A stretch of 64,000 nucleotides of DNA from Xenoacremonium recifei (lineage: Eukaryota; Ascomycota; Sordariomycetes; Hypocreales; Nectriaceae): assembly GCA_012184525.1 (NCBI GenBank), contig WOFQ01000079.1, positions 1 to 64,000 of the forward strand, read 5' to 3'. The translations under genes and the position numbers were made by a program. The notes under the pieces are model-generated. The model was not told where the DNA came from and searched no databases. It saw nothing but the letters and a program-made list of their open reading frames with translations. Shown in pieces: positions 10,811 to 20,485 of the stretch (positions are counted from its first letter, which is position 1; every line of letters begins with the position of its first letter).

Positions 10811-11180
10811 ATTGAGTGTCAGAACACGGACACTCTTATCCGGAACACAGACAGTGACTAAACCAGGTACAGTAATTAGTAGACAGACCCCAGAGTCAGC
10901 TAAAGCCAATAAGCTTCAGCTTCAGCTAATATCGCAGCCAGTACGGAGTACCTATCTCAGTGAAATACTTTAATATCATATTTTTCTAGGACATATGCCA
11001 TAAAGACTGACCCTAACTGTAATCTGAAAACTAACACCTAAGCCTGAATACCTAAATTATACCCGAATCCTTACCTTTAGAATGGAAAGTTTACCGTGGG
11101 CTGGAGGACACCTAGCTGGATTAGGGTTAGCGAGTGTCTGTGTCCCAGATGAGCATGTCCGTATTCTGGCACTCCTCAAG
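10811..11180. repeat. MITE-like element: about 50-bp imperfect terminal inverted repeats, 370 bp
   Basis: The left arm 10811-10861 and the reverse complement of 11127-11180 align along their length. They share blocks CAGAA-(C/T)-ACGGACA, ATC-(C/T)-GG and ACACAGACA; roughly four of five positions are identical, and several differences are C/T or A/G transitions. The interior has no coding frame. A short element with such ends is consistent with a non-autonomous DNA transposon (MITE). No clear target-site duplication was identified. A transition bias might reflect repeat-induced point mutation, but this is only a suggestion. Confidence 0.45.
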
Positions 11181-11286
11181 ATTGTTGCTGATAAACAAAG
11201 ACAGTCTTATCGAGTCTAGGGTTGGTCTGACTCCGCCGGTTGCCACAAGCAACAGCTATATCTCCCAGAAATAAACAACGCGTGAC

Positions 11287-12240
11287 GTGACACAGAAACT
11301 TCGATCGAAACTTCTCTCGATGATACAACTTTCTCTCCCATTCCTGTGCCCACATCTCAAACTTCGCGAAGCGATAGCGTTCTTTTCGGCCTTTCGTCTG
11401 TTGATCCTTGCCCACCGCAACCCACCGTGTTTGGTGTCGATGCACCAGTTGCCTCTTACTTCTGCAATTGCCAGCAAAGTATTCACAACGGGCTACTTTA
11501 CGAGCGACGACAAAGAGGCGCGTCGTGTTGAGGTGACTTTACCTCCGCTTGCTGCACGAGTATTGATGAAGTTTTTTCCGAGGGCGATATTACGATTACA
11601 TCTCCGATCTGTGTGAAATTAAAAAGTACTGATCTGTTGTAGACAAGTATCCCGTCGGTCCTAGTTTCTGGGACTGGCATCTGCCCATAACTAGCTATCA
11701 TTAAGTTGGACCCGAAGACCGCAGAGTATACGCCGATAACGAATCGATATCTAGTCACTGGCACCAGTGATGCCTTGACTGAAGCCCATATCATACTGGG
11801 TGAAGAAAGCGCATGGTTTTTGACGAATGGATTGCATCGATCCGGCAATGTGCGATATGGAATTGATGATCCGAATAATATTGTATATTGCGGCCTTATG
11901 TCCATATCTGTTTTGCTCGCCAAGTCTTTGCCTCTATCCCCAACTAGATGATCGTCGGTGCCCGTATTCGTTTTACATGTTCTTGTTCCCTGCCATGCAG
12001 ATTCTATGGCACTACAGTAAAACAGGAACGTGAATTAGACAGATGTGGTCAGCCAAGAGTATCTTTATTGCAAGGTATAGATGCGTTTCGATACACCCTC
12101 TTAAGCCGTTTATCTCAGTGGTGTCGAACGACGCATTGCGAAGTTCTGTGGGGTCAAGAGTGGTGGCAGAGGCTTTCCTAGGGCCCAAGTGGAGTCTTCT
12201 AAAAGTCCTTCGTTGATGACACTATGGCAGCGGCGGATGC
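11287..12240 (+). pseudogene. Decayed HNH-nuclease-domain gene
   Basis: Plus-strand blocks resemble the fungal HNH (HNH_2) protein family. From 11706 the frame reads a VTGTSDALTEAHI core (the AHI histidine of the HNH motif), then WFLTNGLHRSG and IDDPNNIV. The expected continuation RPYVHICFARQVFASIP is in a different frame near 11894, so a frameshift lies at about 11885-11895. Further downstream stops occur, yet a C-terminal ARYR..HPLKPFI-like block and a charged tail are still discernible to about 12240. The N-terminal section before 11640 is also interrupted by a stop. Such genes are common, often multicopy and frequently degraded in ascomycete accessory DNA. Family assignment is from remembered motif pattern and should be tested by a profile search. 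Confidence 0.5.
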
Positions 12241-14050
12241 AGAAGTGCTAGTTTTCGAAGGCCGAAGGCTTCGAGCCCCAAGGAAGAGGAGTATTCGGAT
12301 GAAACACCAGATGATTGGTATGTGCGCGGAACGTCTTGGCCAATTACATACTGGAGAACTCAAGGGTGGGAAATGAGTAAGATTGAGTGACCAGTTTTCT
12401 GCTACGATCATGACGGCGCCTCCCCTATCTTGCCCACCTAACTCAAATGGTGTAATTGACAAACTAGACAATTTGCAGCATCCTGCTAGACGAGCGGGCG
12501 CCAAGAGACATCAAGGTGGGTCTAGATAATATAAAGGACAATATGTCCTTGGCAAAACCGAATTAGAAACATAAAGGTACGATCTCAAATTAGAAACAAA
12601 TAATATGATATCTCAGAATTGTCTTCTCAACTCCCTATTGTTAAAGGACGTCATATCCGAATATGTTCCTGCATATTCGGTATGAAATATTTTATAGTTA
12701 ATACATTACGTTTGCAATAATGGCCGTAGCTGCAGGCTTTTCCTTCTTCATCTGCAACCTGTCTTGGCTATTCTCTACCCACACTCGCTCATCTCACCTT
12801 AAAGAAGCTGAACTTGACTTTTCAGTGCTGCAAGGAAGGTTGGGTGGCTTGACTTTACCCCACATATTCCGCATGTGAGGTGCTGGGCTCTGGAGACTGT
12901 ACGATTGGCAGAGTCTAGTGATACCACCTACATGCTGAACAGGCTCCTGACGCTGTTGATGCTCGCATTGCTATGAAATGACCAATCCTCAAGTCTCGTC
13001 CCTCGGCAGAATAGTCATGTTCGCTTAGTGACAGTAGGCATTACATGGCTTATCCTACCGGGTGCATTTTGACATATGATCCGTAGCAAGTCTGTTAACG
13101 GCTGATATCCTTGTATTAAATAAATAGCTCAGCTAATATATATCCACTGCGCAAGAATGGCATCATTCCCCCAAAGAGATGGATCACATACTCGAAGAAC
13201 GTTTTCGCGGCAAGAGACTTAGGAATGCACTTCCGGTGAGCCAGAGAAAGTAATTAGATGAAGATGCTCGTAATGCCGAGAGACTAATTGTCTGAACACA
13301 AGATCTCTACCAAGACTTCATGACGTTGCTAGAGCGAGGACTAGAGAAGAATTACAGGCTTCTAGGACGAACTGATCACCCTCCACAAAACACACCTCAT
13401 GGCCAAAATACTGTGGGCGCATCAATATCCGCCTAACACAAAGAAAGTGCTAATTATCGGGTCAAATTCGCCTCTTCCCAAAGCAGTATCACTCCGCTAT
13501 GAAATATCCAAAATTGGTGATAAAAGTATCAGCTGACCTGTATGGATACGAGCTTACGTTTGCATGCAAGACAATCCTCCCTGGCTTTGCGTTATCTCTG
13601 CTAGTGGGGAGATTCGAAAATAATATCTGGTTTATTACTAGTCTATTGATAGATGGCAAAGGATACCAGTAACACCACAACATTCAGCTTCTACATCGGT
13701 AGCCATCGCTGTGGACTGTCCCAGTAACCCACATTTTAGGTCTTTTGTATTCATGGTCGTGCACTATGCATGGTCCTAGGACAGGTGTCGGCAGCGTTGA
13801 GAAAGGGATTTAACGAGAGATTTCAGCCCAATCAAGTATAAAACTCTGACCTTCTTCCCAAGACCTGAGAGCGACCCCAGTCCTCTCGCATACTTAGGGA
13901 TTCATCTTCGACCATCGAACCTCGGCATCAATTGTTGGTTCTATAATAAGTATTTTTTGACCGCCTTCATTTGATTGTCAAGACTAATAACTAAAAGTTA
14001 TACCTCGAGAAGATCGTACCACAAGCAGTTCCTATACTGTATCGATCATA
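12241..14050. other. Gene-poor region with decayed coding blocks
   Basis: No intact gene is seen. On the minus strand, 13489-13683 reads a short peptide containing LPSINRLVINQ and GRIVLHANV. The same two blocks (IPAINRIIRGQ, GRVVLHANV) recur on the minus strand at 52.7-52.9 kb, suggesting a shared decayed element. On the plus strand a frame from 13174 has interrupted charged stretches. A TATAAAA box at about 13837 probably belongs to the following small gene. Confidence 0.35.
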
Positions 14051-14188
14051 ATGCGATTGGCCACTGTTATTACCGCTCTATGTGCTGCTTTTGTCTCGGC
14101 CGCACCCCCACCATCTGCAACCAACGACGGAAGAGATTTAAGAGGACTCGAGGTTGCAGACCCGCCGTCCGCCACTAATGACGGCTGA
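14051..14188 (+). CDS. Small secreted peptide precursor (45 aa) with duplicated PPSATNDG
   Basis: This ORF starts with a near-ideal signal peptide: MRLATVITALCAAFVSAA, with a basic residue, a hydrophobic core and an Ala-X-Ala type cleavage site. The mature part contains the octapeptide PPSATNDG twice, separated by about ten residues (RDLRGLEVAD), and the second copy is the C terminus directly before TGA. A TATAAAA box lies about 210 nt upstream at 13837. Repeated short cores behind a leader are a hallmark of fungal RiPP or pheromone-like precursors, but there is no Lys-Arg Kex2 site and no neighbouring UstY-type (DUF3328) gene, so the class is unknown. It may equally be a short effector-like secreted peptide. 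A chance ORF is possible given the length, though signal peptide plus repeat makes that less likely. Confidence 0.45.
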   Translation: MRLATVITALCAAFVSAAPPPSATNDGRDLRGLEVADPPSATNDG

Positions 14189-15224
14189 AAAATGAGAAGC
14201 ATTAGACTCTGAAGTAAAGCTTGGCTAGCAATGGGTCTAACAGCCTGAAGCAAGTGTGTTTGTTTGTAATAGACATAGCAATCAAGAAATATACTTGACA
14301 CATGTCTGAAAGTCCGTTGACTGTTTGTAAAAAGTATAGATGTGTGTTATTGTGATCTAAAACGATGACCCTTATTGTGCCGACATTCATACGCAGAGTC
14401 CTCTTACCTAGCCGTAAGGCCGATATTAATTAGTGCTCGGTCTCTGAAGATTTTCATGGTTGATAATTTTTATGCGAGCTTAAAAAACAGGAGCGAGACA
14501 ATATCTGGGTTAGAACCCAAGTTCGACCGAGCCAGCCTCACCACATCCTGGGATAATCGATTGCTGAAGCGGAGTAGGGTAGAGTCCGCACTGGCTGCAC
14601 TTTGGAATACAGATGCGGATCAGGTTGAAGAGTTCTTAGCAATAAAGACATTATTGACGGTCATTTACGTTGTCTTGAGACCGAGAACCTGCGATATGTA
14701 ATTATGTTGAAGTTGATTCCCATGGACTAGACAGATAGGTGGCCAACGGCAACAGTCTCCCAAAGAGGTCTACTTAAGCATTAGGAGCAGGAAATACGTT
14801 TAAGGAGCTCTGAGCTGCTGAATTTCTTGAACTCCTCTTAAGCGAGAGAGCTTTCTTAGTCGTGTTTGATGCTAGCTGAAGCCTGCTGCTTGACAGATGT
14901 TCAAATACTCGCATTCTTCGAGTAACTTTACTTTGTCACTTACGTTGACAAAGCCCTACCTATAAAGTGATTAGCTCATAGAACTAACAAGAAGGCATAA
15001 AATGGCAAGACGATGTGTCCACCAAATATCCATTCATGGCCTTCAAGAGTCTTTAGTCTCTAGCTCACCATAAGAAATCCTCCGGACTACTGGGTGTGGA
15101 TAAAATGTGGGATTTGTCAGCAGTGCGATGGTGATGGAGCTGATTGAGCAACTTTTACCCCGCAATCAAGCCCTCCAGTTCTTCCTGTTTCAAATTCATC
15201 AAACCTTTCATTCCTCAATAGCAA
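14189..15224. other. Intergenic region, no gene seen
   Basis: A plus-strand open frame of about 108 codons (14375-14701) has no recognisable domain and I do not support it as a gene. The last 300 nt are probably the promoter and 5' UTR of the alpha/beta-hydrolase gene. Confidence 0.35.
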
Positions 15225-15715
15225 ATGGAGTCTGTTCTTTCTGCGCATGACATCGGTGACGGACTTCCCATCCTGATCATTCACGGGTGGGAAATGAACG
15301 GAAAAGTCGAAGAGCTGGACTTTGAGCCGATTTTTAGTCAAGCACCCGGACTTCGCAGGATATACGTCGACCTTCCAGGCATGGGTGCAACACCCGCAAA
15401 TGGCGTTAGGGATCTGGACGACATTTACGATCGCCTAGTACAGTTCGTGGATTCTGAACTTGGGGGATCGAGATTCCTGATTGTCGGATCATCATGCGGC
15501 GCCTACCTTGCACGTGCGATAGCTCAAAAATATAATGAGCAAGTCGATGGCTTACTATTACGAGTCCCGCTTATCGAGCCCAACGATAGAATGCGCGACG
15601 TCGACCCTTTTAAACCTTTAGTCGTTGATGAGCGATTGATGTCAACGATTTCGTTCGACGAAAAGACAGCTATTGGCAAAGTTCTCATTCAAACGCCCGC
15701 TTACGTTAGAAGTTT

Positions 15716-15724
15716 GAAATCAAA
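15716..15724. repeat. Target-site duplication, left copy (GAAATCAAA)
   Basis: The 9-bp sequence GAAATCAAA immediately precedes the element and is repeated exactly at 18671-18679 after it. Nine base pairs is the usual duplication length for Mutator-like elements. Confidence 0.93.
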
Positions 15725-15798
15725 GGCGAGTCATATATGCACGACCGGGCGTGCAAATAAGTTCTGCACGACCAGGCGTGCAAATAAGTTAGTATTAT
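15725..15798 (+). repeat. MULE left terminal inverted repeat with two tandem 26-bp subrepeats
   Basis: Inside the 74-bp repeat, the unit TGCACGACC(G/A)GGCGTGCAAATAAGTT occurs twice in tandem, differing at one internal base. Each unit contains the near-palindrome GCACG..CGTGC. The right end (18597-18670) is the exact inverse. Duplicated sub-terminal palindromes are likely transposase-binding sites. Confidence 0.9.
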
Positions 15799-16018
15799 GT
15801 AAGCTCAATTCAACACCACATACAACACAACACATACAACACACTGGCAGGATTCGCGGCTGGCCTAGCAAATTGAGTCTGTCAAATAGAATGCACCCAG
15901 CTGAACATAGCAGCAGCCAATGTAAGTCAGTCAGTGTGTGTAAGTCAGTCAACAGTAGCAGACTTCGCGCCTAGTCAAGTAAATACATCGATTACAACAC
16001 AACTAATCCAATTACTGA

Positions 16019-18487
16019 TCAACGCGTATCTCCTGTTGTTGAATATAATGCCTCCTGTTGTTGAACATTATCTGCTGCTTGATCCCAGATATATGTTAGG
16101 TCCCTATGTGTTGAAGTGTAGTGGTTCTCTGCAAGCTCCCTCTCTACATTCCGCTCAACCCTAGCAGTCTCAGCTCTATCCCAGTCGATATAAGCTATCT
16201 GTTCCTCCCTAGTCCACGGTCTCATGCCTTCATCCCTACAATGACTTCCCATTTGATTCCACCTAGTAGCATACTCATATTCCACTTTAGAATAACGCAA
16301 GGGCAGCCCCATGGCAGTCCGGTATGCTTGATTGGTGCGAAGTGCCCCTCGGGGTAATGTCGCATACCAATCTTCCCGTGCCTTTACGTACCTTTGGTGG
16401 ATAGCACGGGGATCGCCGAAGTGTAATACAGGTGCTGGTCTGGTCGGCGCTGGAGGAGTTACCCTAACTTGAATTGTGATAATAGAGGATCCTGATGGTG
16501 ATGATGGGCCCGATGAGACTATGATCTGTGATAGTGTGGGTGATTGAGCAGAAGTCGGTATTGTATGCGATTGAGCAGAAGTCTGCATTGTATATGATTG
16601 AGCAGGAGTCTGTGATAAGTGTGCATAACGTAAGGGGCATTGTTTAGATCTCATGTTATGGCCGACTTGGTGACATCTTGAACACTTTGGCGGTGCTTTC
16701 TGTTGTATTGGTTTGTCAACAACTTCAAATCCACAAGGCTCGCGGCGTGTGCTTGTTGGTGGCAGTGTTGATGTTGCTGTAAAATGATCAAATCGCCTAT
16801 GAGGCTCGATTATATACTCGCGGCTTCCATCGCGTTTGAGACGCCAATGTGCATGGAAGTGATACAATTTGAGGGGCTCAAACTCATCCTGTAGACGCTT
16901 CAATGTATGCACACAAGGAAGACCAAGGGTCTTCATGAAGGTTCCTGTACAAGCAGGATATTCCTTTAATAGTCGCTGCCGTTGAGCTTCAACCTGTCGC
17001 AGGGCTTCATGTGATATCCAACCACGGACCTGGCTATACAATGCCCCTGACAGATTAACAGGGGTGCTGATATGCTGTTTGGCTTGCATTGCATTCAGCT
17101 CTGATAGTTGATTGACCAGGACAAGCTTGATGCTCCTCCATGCATCGAATAGATCAATCATTGAGGTATTGAGATGTGCCTTAATGAGTTCGTGGATGCC
17201 TTCAGCCCGTGATGTGACATATTGTGAGAAATGAAGGAATCCATCAACCCAGGCCTTCACGAATCTCTCTTTATAGAGATCAAGCCAGGTCTCTAAGATA
17301 TAGCCCACCTCCCTGACATGGCTGGGAATATATTTTTGCTTGAACTTCTCGAGCCGCTCATTGTATATATCCTCGGTCGGTGAGGCTACAATCTCATGCC
17401 AAAAGCTGAAGAACTCTTCCCATTGTGCAAGCCCCTCTGTATCGTCTTTGCTGTGAACAAATTCGGGTTTACAATAAGTCAGGACTGCTTTGTTGATATG
17501 CCATAGACATAGCATTGGAGCTGATGCAGGAAAACAAGATGCAACAGCATTCATACAAGCAAGGCAGCGATCTGTAATGATTACAGAAGGCTGTGCTATA
17601 TGGTGAGTCTCAAAGACTGACTGCAGGGCCTGAAGAGCCCAGGTATAGTCATCTTCTTCCTCACCGCTGAGGAAGGCAAATGCAATACAGTAAGTGCGTT
17701 GACAAGCATCAACACCAACTATATCGAGAAGGGGCATCTTGTACTTATTGGTCTTGTATGTGCAATCCAATATCAGCACTTCAGGGTATAATTTGAGATG
17801 TTCCAGTGACTCTGGATGTGCGAATATGACTGCAGTACATCTGGCACTGTCATTAATACGCATTTGGCTCCAGAAGCCTTCAGTCTTGAGTTGACTTTCA
17901 AGGGCATGCATATTGCTTTGGCCCTTAGTAAGATCCCGCTTGCCTTGTGCAATGCAGTTATAGATATCCTGCTTTGTCGCAATTGCATCTGTATTGGCAT
18001 GCAGCCAGGACCTGACCTGCTTTGGGGCAATGCCTGATTGGGTAAATTGGTTGACTGTTGCTTTATGTTGCGTTGATAATCGACGAAGCTCTGGATGTGC
18101 CGTTTGACTGAAGCTTGGTTCGTGGTTATGTTGATCAAAGCCAGGCCCGGGACGATGCATTAATCTCCATGTAGTCTTATCTAGACTCTCTTTTGCTGTG
18201 ATAGAGAAGCGGCAACCTGTACGGCGTGTTGTAGTGGCCCGTTGCAGCTTCCTTTGACTAGAAGGTGTTCGGCCTGCCCCACGGTCACAGTTAAATGTGA
18301 CCATAGTCCTGTGGCTTGGTGTCTTCTTGGATCTTCCGATGACAAAAGCATACCCTCGTGGTGCTGCCCAAGTATTGATTGATGTACGTACTTCCTCTAA
18401 CGATCTATATTCGCCCTCAGGTGGAAGGGCATCGTCAGGGAAGCGGTGGGTGTTATGAGACGAGTTGGTATTATCAATCAGGTCCAT
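16019..18487 (-). CDS. MULE-type transposase (822 aa)
   Basis: One uninterrupted exon from ATG at 18487. The N-terminal 100 residues are a basic, cysteine-containing DNA-binding type domain (TFNCDRGAGR, TGCRFSI). The MULE catalytic core spans about residues 220-330: LILDCTYKTNKYKMPLLDIVG gives the first Asp (about residue 242), VIITDRCLACMNAV the second (about residue 301), and AMLCLWHINKAV-type sequence follows. A SWIM-like element ending GLPCVH lies near residues 512-527, and a CCHC zinc knuckle (CSRCHQVGHNMRSKQC) near residue 602. The C-terminal part has a Ser/Thr/Pro/Gln-rich repeat region. It would bind the terminal repeats and catalyse cut-and-paste transposition in the nucleus. Confidence 0.93.
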   Translation of the reverse strand: MDLIDNTNSSHNTHRFPDDALPPEGEYRSLEEVRTSINTWAAPRGYAFVIGRSKKTPSHRTMVTFNCDRGAGRTPSSQRKLQRATTTRRTGCRFSITAKESLDKTTWRLMHRPGPGFDQHNHEPSFSQTAHPELRRLSTQHKATVNQFTQSGIAPKQVRSWLHANTDAIATKQDIYNCIAQGKRDLTKGQSNMHALESQLKTEGFWSQMRINDSARCTAVIFAHPESLEHLKLYPEVLILDCTYKTNKYKMPLLDIVGVDACQRTYCIAFAFLSGEEEDDYTWALQALQSVFETHHIAQPSVIITDRCLACMNAVASCFPASAPMLCLWHINKAVLTYCKPEFVHSKDDTEGLAQWEEFFSFWHEIVASPTEDIYNERLEKFKQKYIPSHVREVGYILETWLDLYKERFVKAWVDGFLHFSQYVTSRAEGIHELIKAHLNTSMIDLFDAWRSIKLVLVNQLSELNAMQAKQHISTPVNLSGALYSQVRGWISHEALRQVEAQRQRLLKEYPACTGTFMKTLGLPCVHTLKRLQDEFEPLKLYHFHAHWRLKRDGSREYIIEPHRRFDHFTATSTLPPTSTRREPCGFEVVDKPIQQKAPPKCSRCHQVGHNMRSKQCPLRYAHLSQTPAQSYTMQTSAQSHTIPTSAQSPTLSQIIVSSGPSSPSGSSIITIQVRVTPPAPTRPAPVLHFGDPRAIHQRYVKAREDWYATLPRGALRTNQAYRTAMGLPLRYSKVEYEYATRWNQMGSHCRDEGMRPWTREEQIAYIDWDRAETARVERNVERELAENHYTSTHRDLTYIWDQAADNVQQQEALYSTTGDTR

Positions 18488-18596
18488 TGAAGCAAAAGAA
18501 GGCGGCTTAAAGAGGCATTAAGTGCTGTATTGAGCTTACGCGAAATTGGCGGTGAGACATTTACAACTGCGCCGGCACTACCCCTTTTCTGCTTAT

Positions 18597-18670
18597 ATAA
18601 TACTAACTTATTTGCACGCCTGGTCGTGCAGAACTTATTTGCACGCCCGGTCGTGCATATATGACTCGCC
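18597..18670 (-). repeat. MULE right terminal inverted repeat
   Basis: Exact inverted copy of 15725-15798, including the two tandem palindromic subunits. Confidence 0.92.
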
Positions 18671-18679
18671 GAAATCAAA
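18671..18679. repeat. Target-site duplication, right copy (GAAATCAAA)
   Basis: Exact repeat of 15716-15724 flanking the transposon on its other side. Confidence 0.93.
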
Positions 18680-19533
18680 ATGCGAGAATGTTTACATCCC
18701 AGCCGAGAAAGCGGCGGACAACGAGACGTTAGATCCGATTCGATCAGACATCAAAAGATATCACTTATCATCCTGTTTGAATCATGAAGGCATTCAATTC
18801 CCCGCACCTACCCTTATTTTATGTGGTCGACATGACGAAAGCGTAGGCTACCGAGATAGCCTTCGATTGCTTGAACTGTATCCACGATCGACTTATGTCG
18901 TCCTGGATCGTGGTATACATGGTCTCCCTGTCGACGAGAATGGGGTTTTTGAAGCTCTCGTCCATGATTGGATATTTCGGGTTAACGAATGGCGCAGCCA
19001 CAATATCGTATAGGAGCTCTCCAACACAAAGTCATCGAATAGTTGCGTATCATCGTGTCTTAGATTAGAGAACAAGGATTCTTGATTGCATCGGCTGCAT
19101 CGGCTGCATCGGTTTTCGAAAAGAAATCTAAAAACCAGCGCCGAAACAGTTCTTTTATTATCGCCAATAAAAGATAATCTCATCGAATGGCTCTGACATC
19201 ATCGAGTCCCTACCCAACTCTATTATAATTCTAGACAATGGTTCTTAGCTAGATTACCTTTCTTTCTTGTTCTTGGCCATTTATCAACTCCAGTGACCAC
19301 ATATCTGACTTAGCTACTCTGCCTGGTGAACCGTAGGCTCTTTAGACCACCAAATTGTCGTTCTGCCGGGGCGGAACCGAGCAAAAGTATTTGCAATGCC
19401 TTTGAAAGAGCCGCAAGGACACTCTCAACTCATATAAATTCTTACTCACAGCTCAGTCACTCATGGTCAATCTTATACTCGAGGAGACTTCTTATGAATT
19501 GATGAATACAAGAGTCTAAAAAAATTCGAATGT

Positions 19534-20210
19534 CTACTCCTCTGTTATTAGATCTGTTTCCACCATCAGGCTTTTCGGGTGCCAAGATAGGATGCAGGAA
19601 TATAGCATTGATTTTAGAAGCAACTTCCGCGTGTGGAATTTGAAGAAACTCTTGGGAAGATATACAGACGCCAACTTTCGAGTCCGCTGTTGCAGCCTTT
19701 CAATAGCTAGACGTAACTTTCTTCCATGGTTAACCAGAGCCTCAGCGACGTCGCTCGTACGCCGTAATTCATTTCCGAGAGTTCTCCGCTTCAACTTTCT
19801 CGCCGCTCTTTAAAGTTGCGTGGATAGTTTGACCATTTTCGAGGACTTTCTCGAGCGTTTCGTCAATACGTATAATAACTGATTCGGGTAGAGCGCGTGC
19901 AAGAGCTCGTGCTAGGTCGCCCCGGCGCAGGGCTCTGCTGTCTGCTTCATGGAAGTCTTGATACCGAAGACGCACCAACTCTGTCCCTTTATGGTCGTGC
20001 ATTAAATTCCCAAACCTGCAAGACAACTCTTCCAGTCCTGCAATATTCACTTGTTGAAGTGTTCGGCACCCAAAGCTAGCCAGACTCATACTGTAACTTC
20101 CATCTCTTATGGTTGGAAATCTTTCGATAACAATGGACGATCACCCAGCCTTGTCTAGCCACTATGCGGCTGCAAGACCGGCGATTACAGCACCGACAAT
20201 GAGGGCTTTT
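19534..20210 (-). pseudogene. FAD-dependent monooxygenase pseudogene
   Basis: Reading the minus strand from about 20210, the frame starts KALIVGAVIAGLAAA, a recognisable but imperfect dinucleotide-binding motif, then hits TAG and shortly after TGA, before continuing in the same frame with SSIVIERFPTIRDGSYS and the 19769-20089 block (RRGDLARALARALP). This reaches LKSGEKVEAE, where the family normally continues with a GADG region. Instead the sequence passes after a stop into a C-terminal block in another frame (VAEALVNHGRKLRLAIERLQ, RTRKLASVYLP), so the whole middle third of the enzyme is missing. Two nonsense codons, a frame change and an internal deletion make it non-functional. It was probably a phenol-hydroxylase-like FAD_binding_3 enzyme. 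It lies head-to-head with the transporter pseudogene. Confidence 0.75.
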
Positions 20211-20485
20211 GGCTTTTTTTGCGTAGAGTTTTGCGATTCAATGATGAGCTTGGTAGCAATTCAGGTGCTTGGGGCGGATATCGAGAAAGATAGATATGTT
20301 AATTAATCTCTACTGAAATTGCAAACGACGGCCATGAAATAAAGAATAGGTACTATTGCATTGACAGCCTTGTTTTTCTGACGGATTTGGAAGAGAAACC
20401 ACGTTGAACACATGAAATTAGAATGACGGAGGTCTTCCGCCCCGACACCGGACCTAAGTCCCCCGATTGCGTGATTCAAAGACGA

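Larger units (their letters stand above)
15725..18670 (-). mobile_element. Mutator-like (MULE, Hop-like) DNA transposon, 2946 bp
   Basis: The element begins GGCGAGTCATATATGC and ends with its exact reverse complement. Terminal inverted repeats are identical over 74 bp (15725-15798 versus 18597-18670) and continue with a single mismatch for a few more bases. It is flanked by a perfect 9-bp duplication and encodes one uninterrupted 822-codon MULE transposase on the minus strand. Identical ends, an open transposase and an intact target duplication all indicate a young, possibly still active autonomous copy. Organisation (about 3 kb, long repeats, 9-bp duplication, about 820-aa transposase) matches the fungal Hop type of MULE as I know it. 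Confidence 0.93.
15225..19013 (+). pseudogene. Alpha/beta-hydrolase gene disrupted by a MULE insertion
   Basis: The 5' part (15225-15724) encodes an alpha/beta-hydrolase fold N-terminus: ILIIHGW oxyanion-hole region and a nucleophile elbow GSSCG of GxSxG type. The 3' part (18680-19013) carries the rest: LILCGRHDES with the catalytic Asp and DRGIHGLPVD with the catalytic His. The element at 15725-18670 separates them. Because the insertion duplicated 9 bp exactly and added no other change, the frames on the two sides belong to one continuous reading frame of about 277 codons, so the insertion appears recent. As it stands the protein would end 83 codons into the element (TAG at 15972-15974) and lack Asp and His, hence inactive. 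The likely original role is a small hydrolase; the substrate is unknown. Confidence 0.85.

Noticed and set aside
11498..11923. Minus-strand 141-codon frame
   Set aside because: The plus strand of the same DNA reads HNH-nuclease blocks, so this is a shadow frame.
15731..15974. Read-through peptide from the hydrolase into the MULE end
   Set aside because: It is only the terminal repeat translated in frame; not a real domain.
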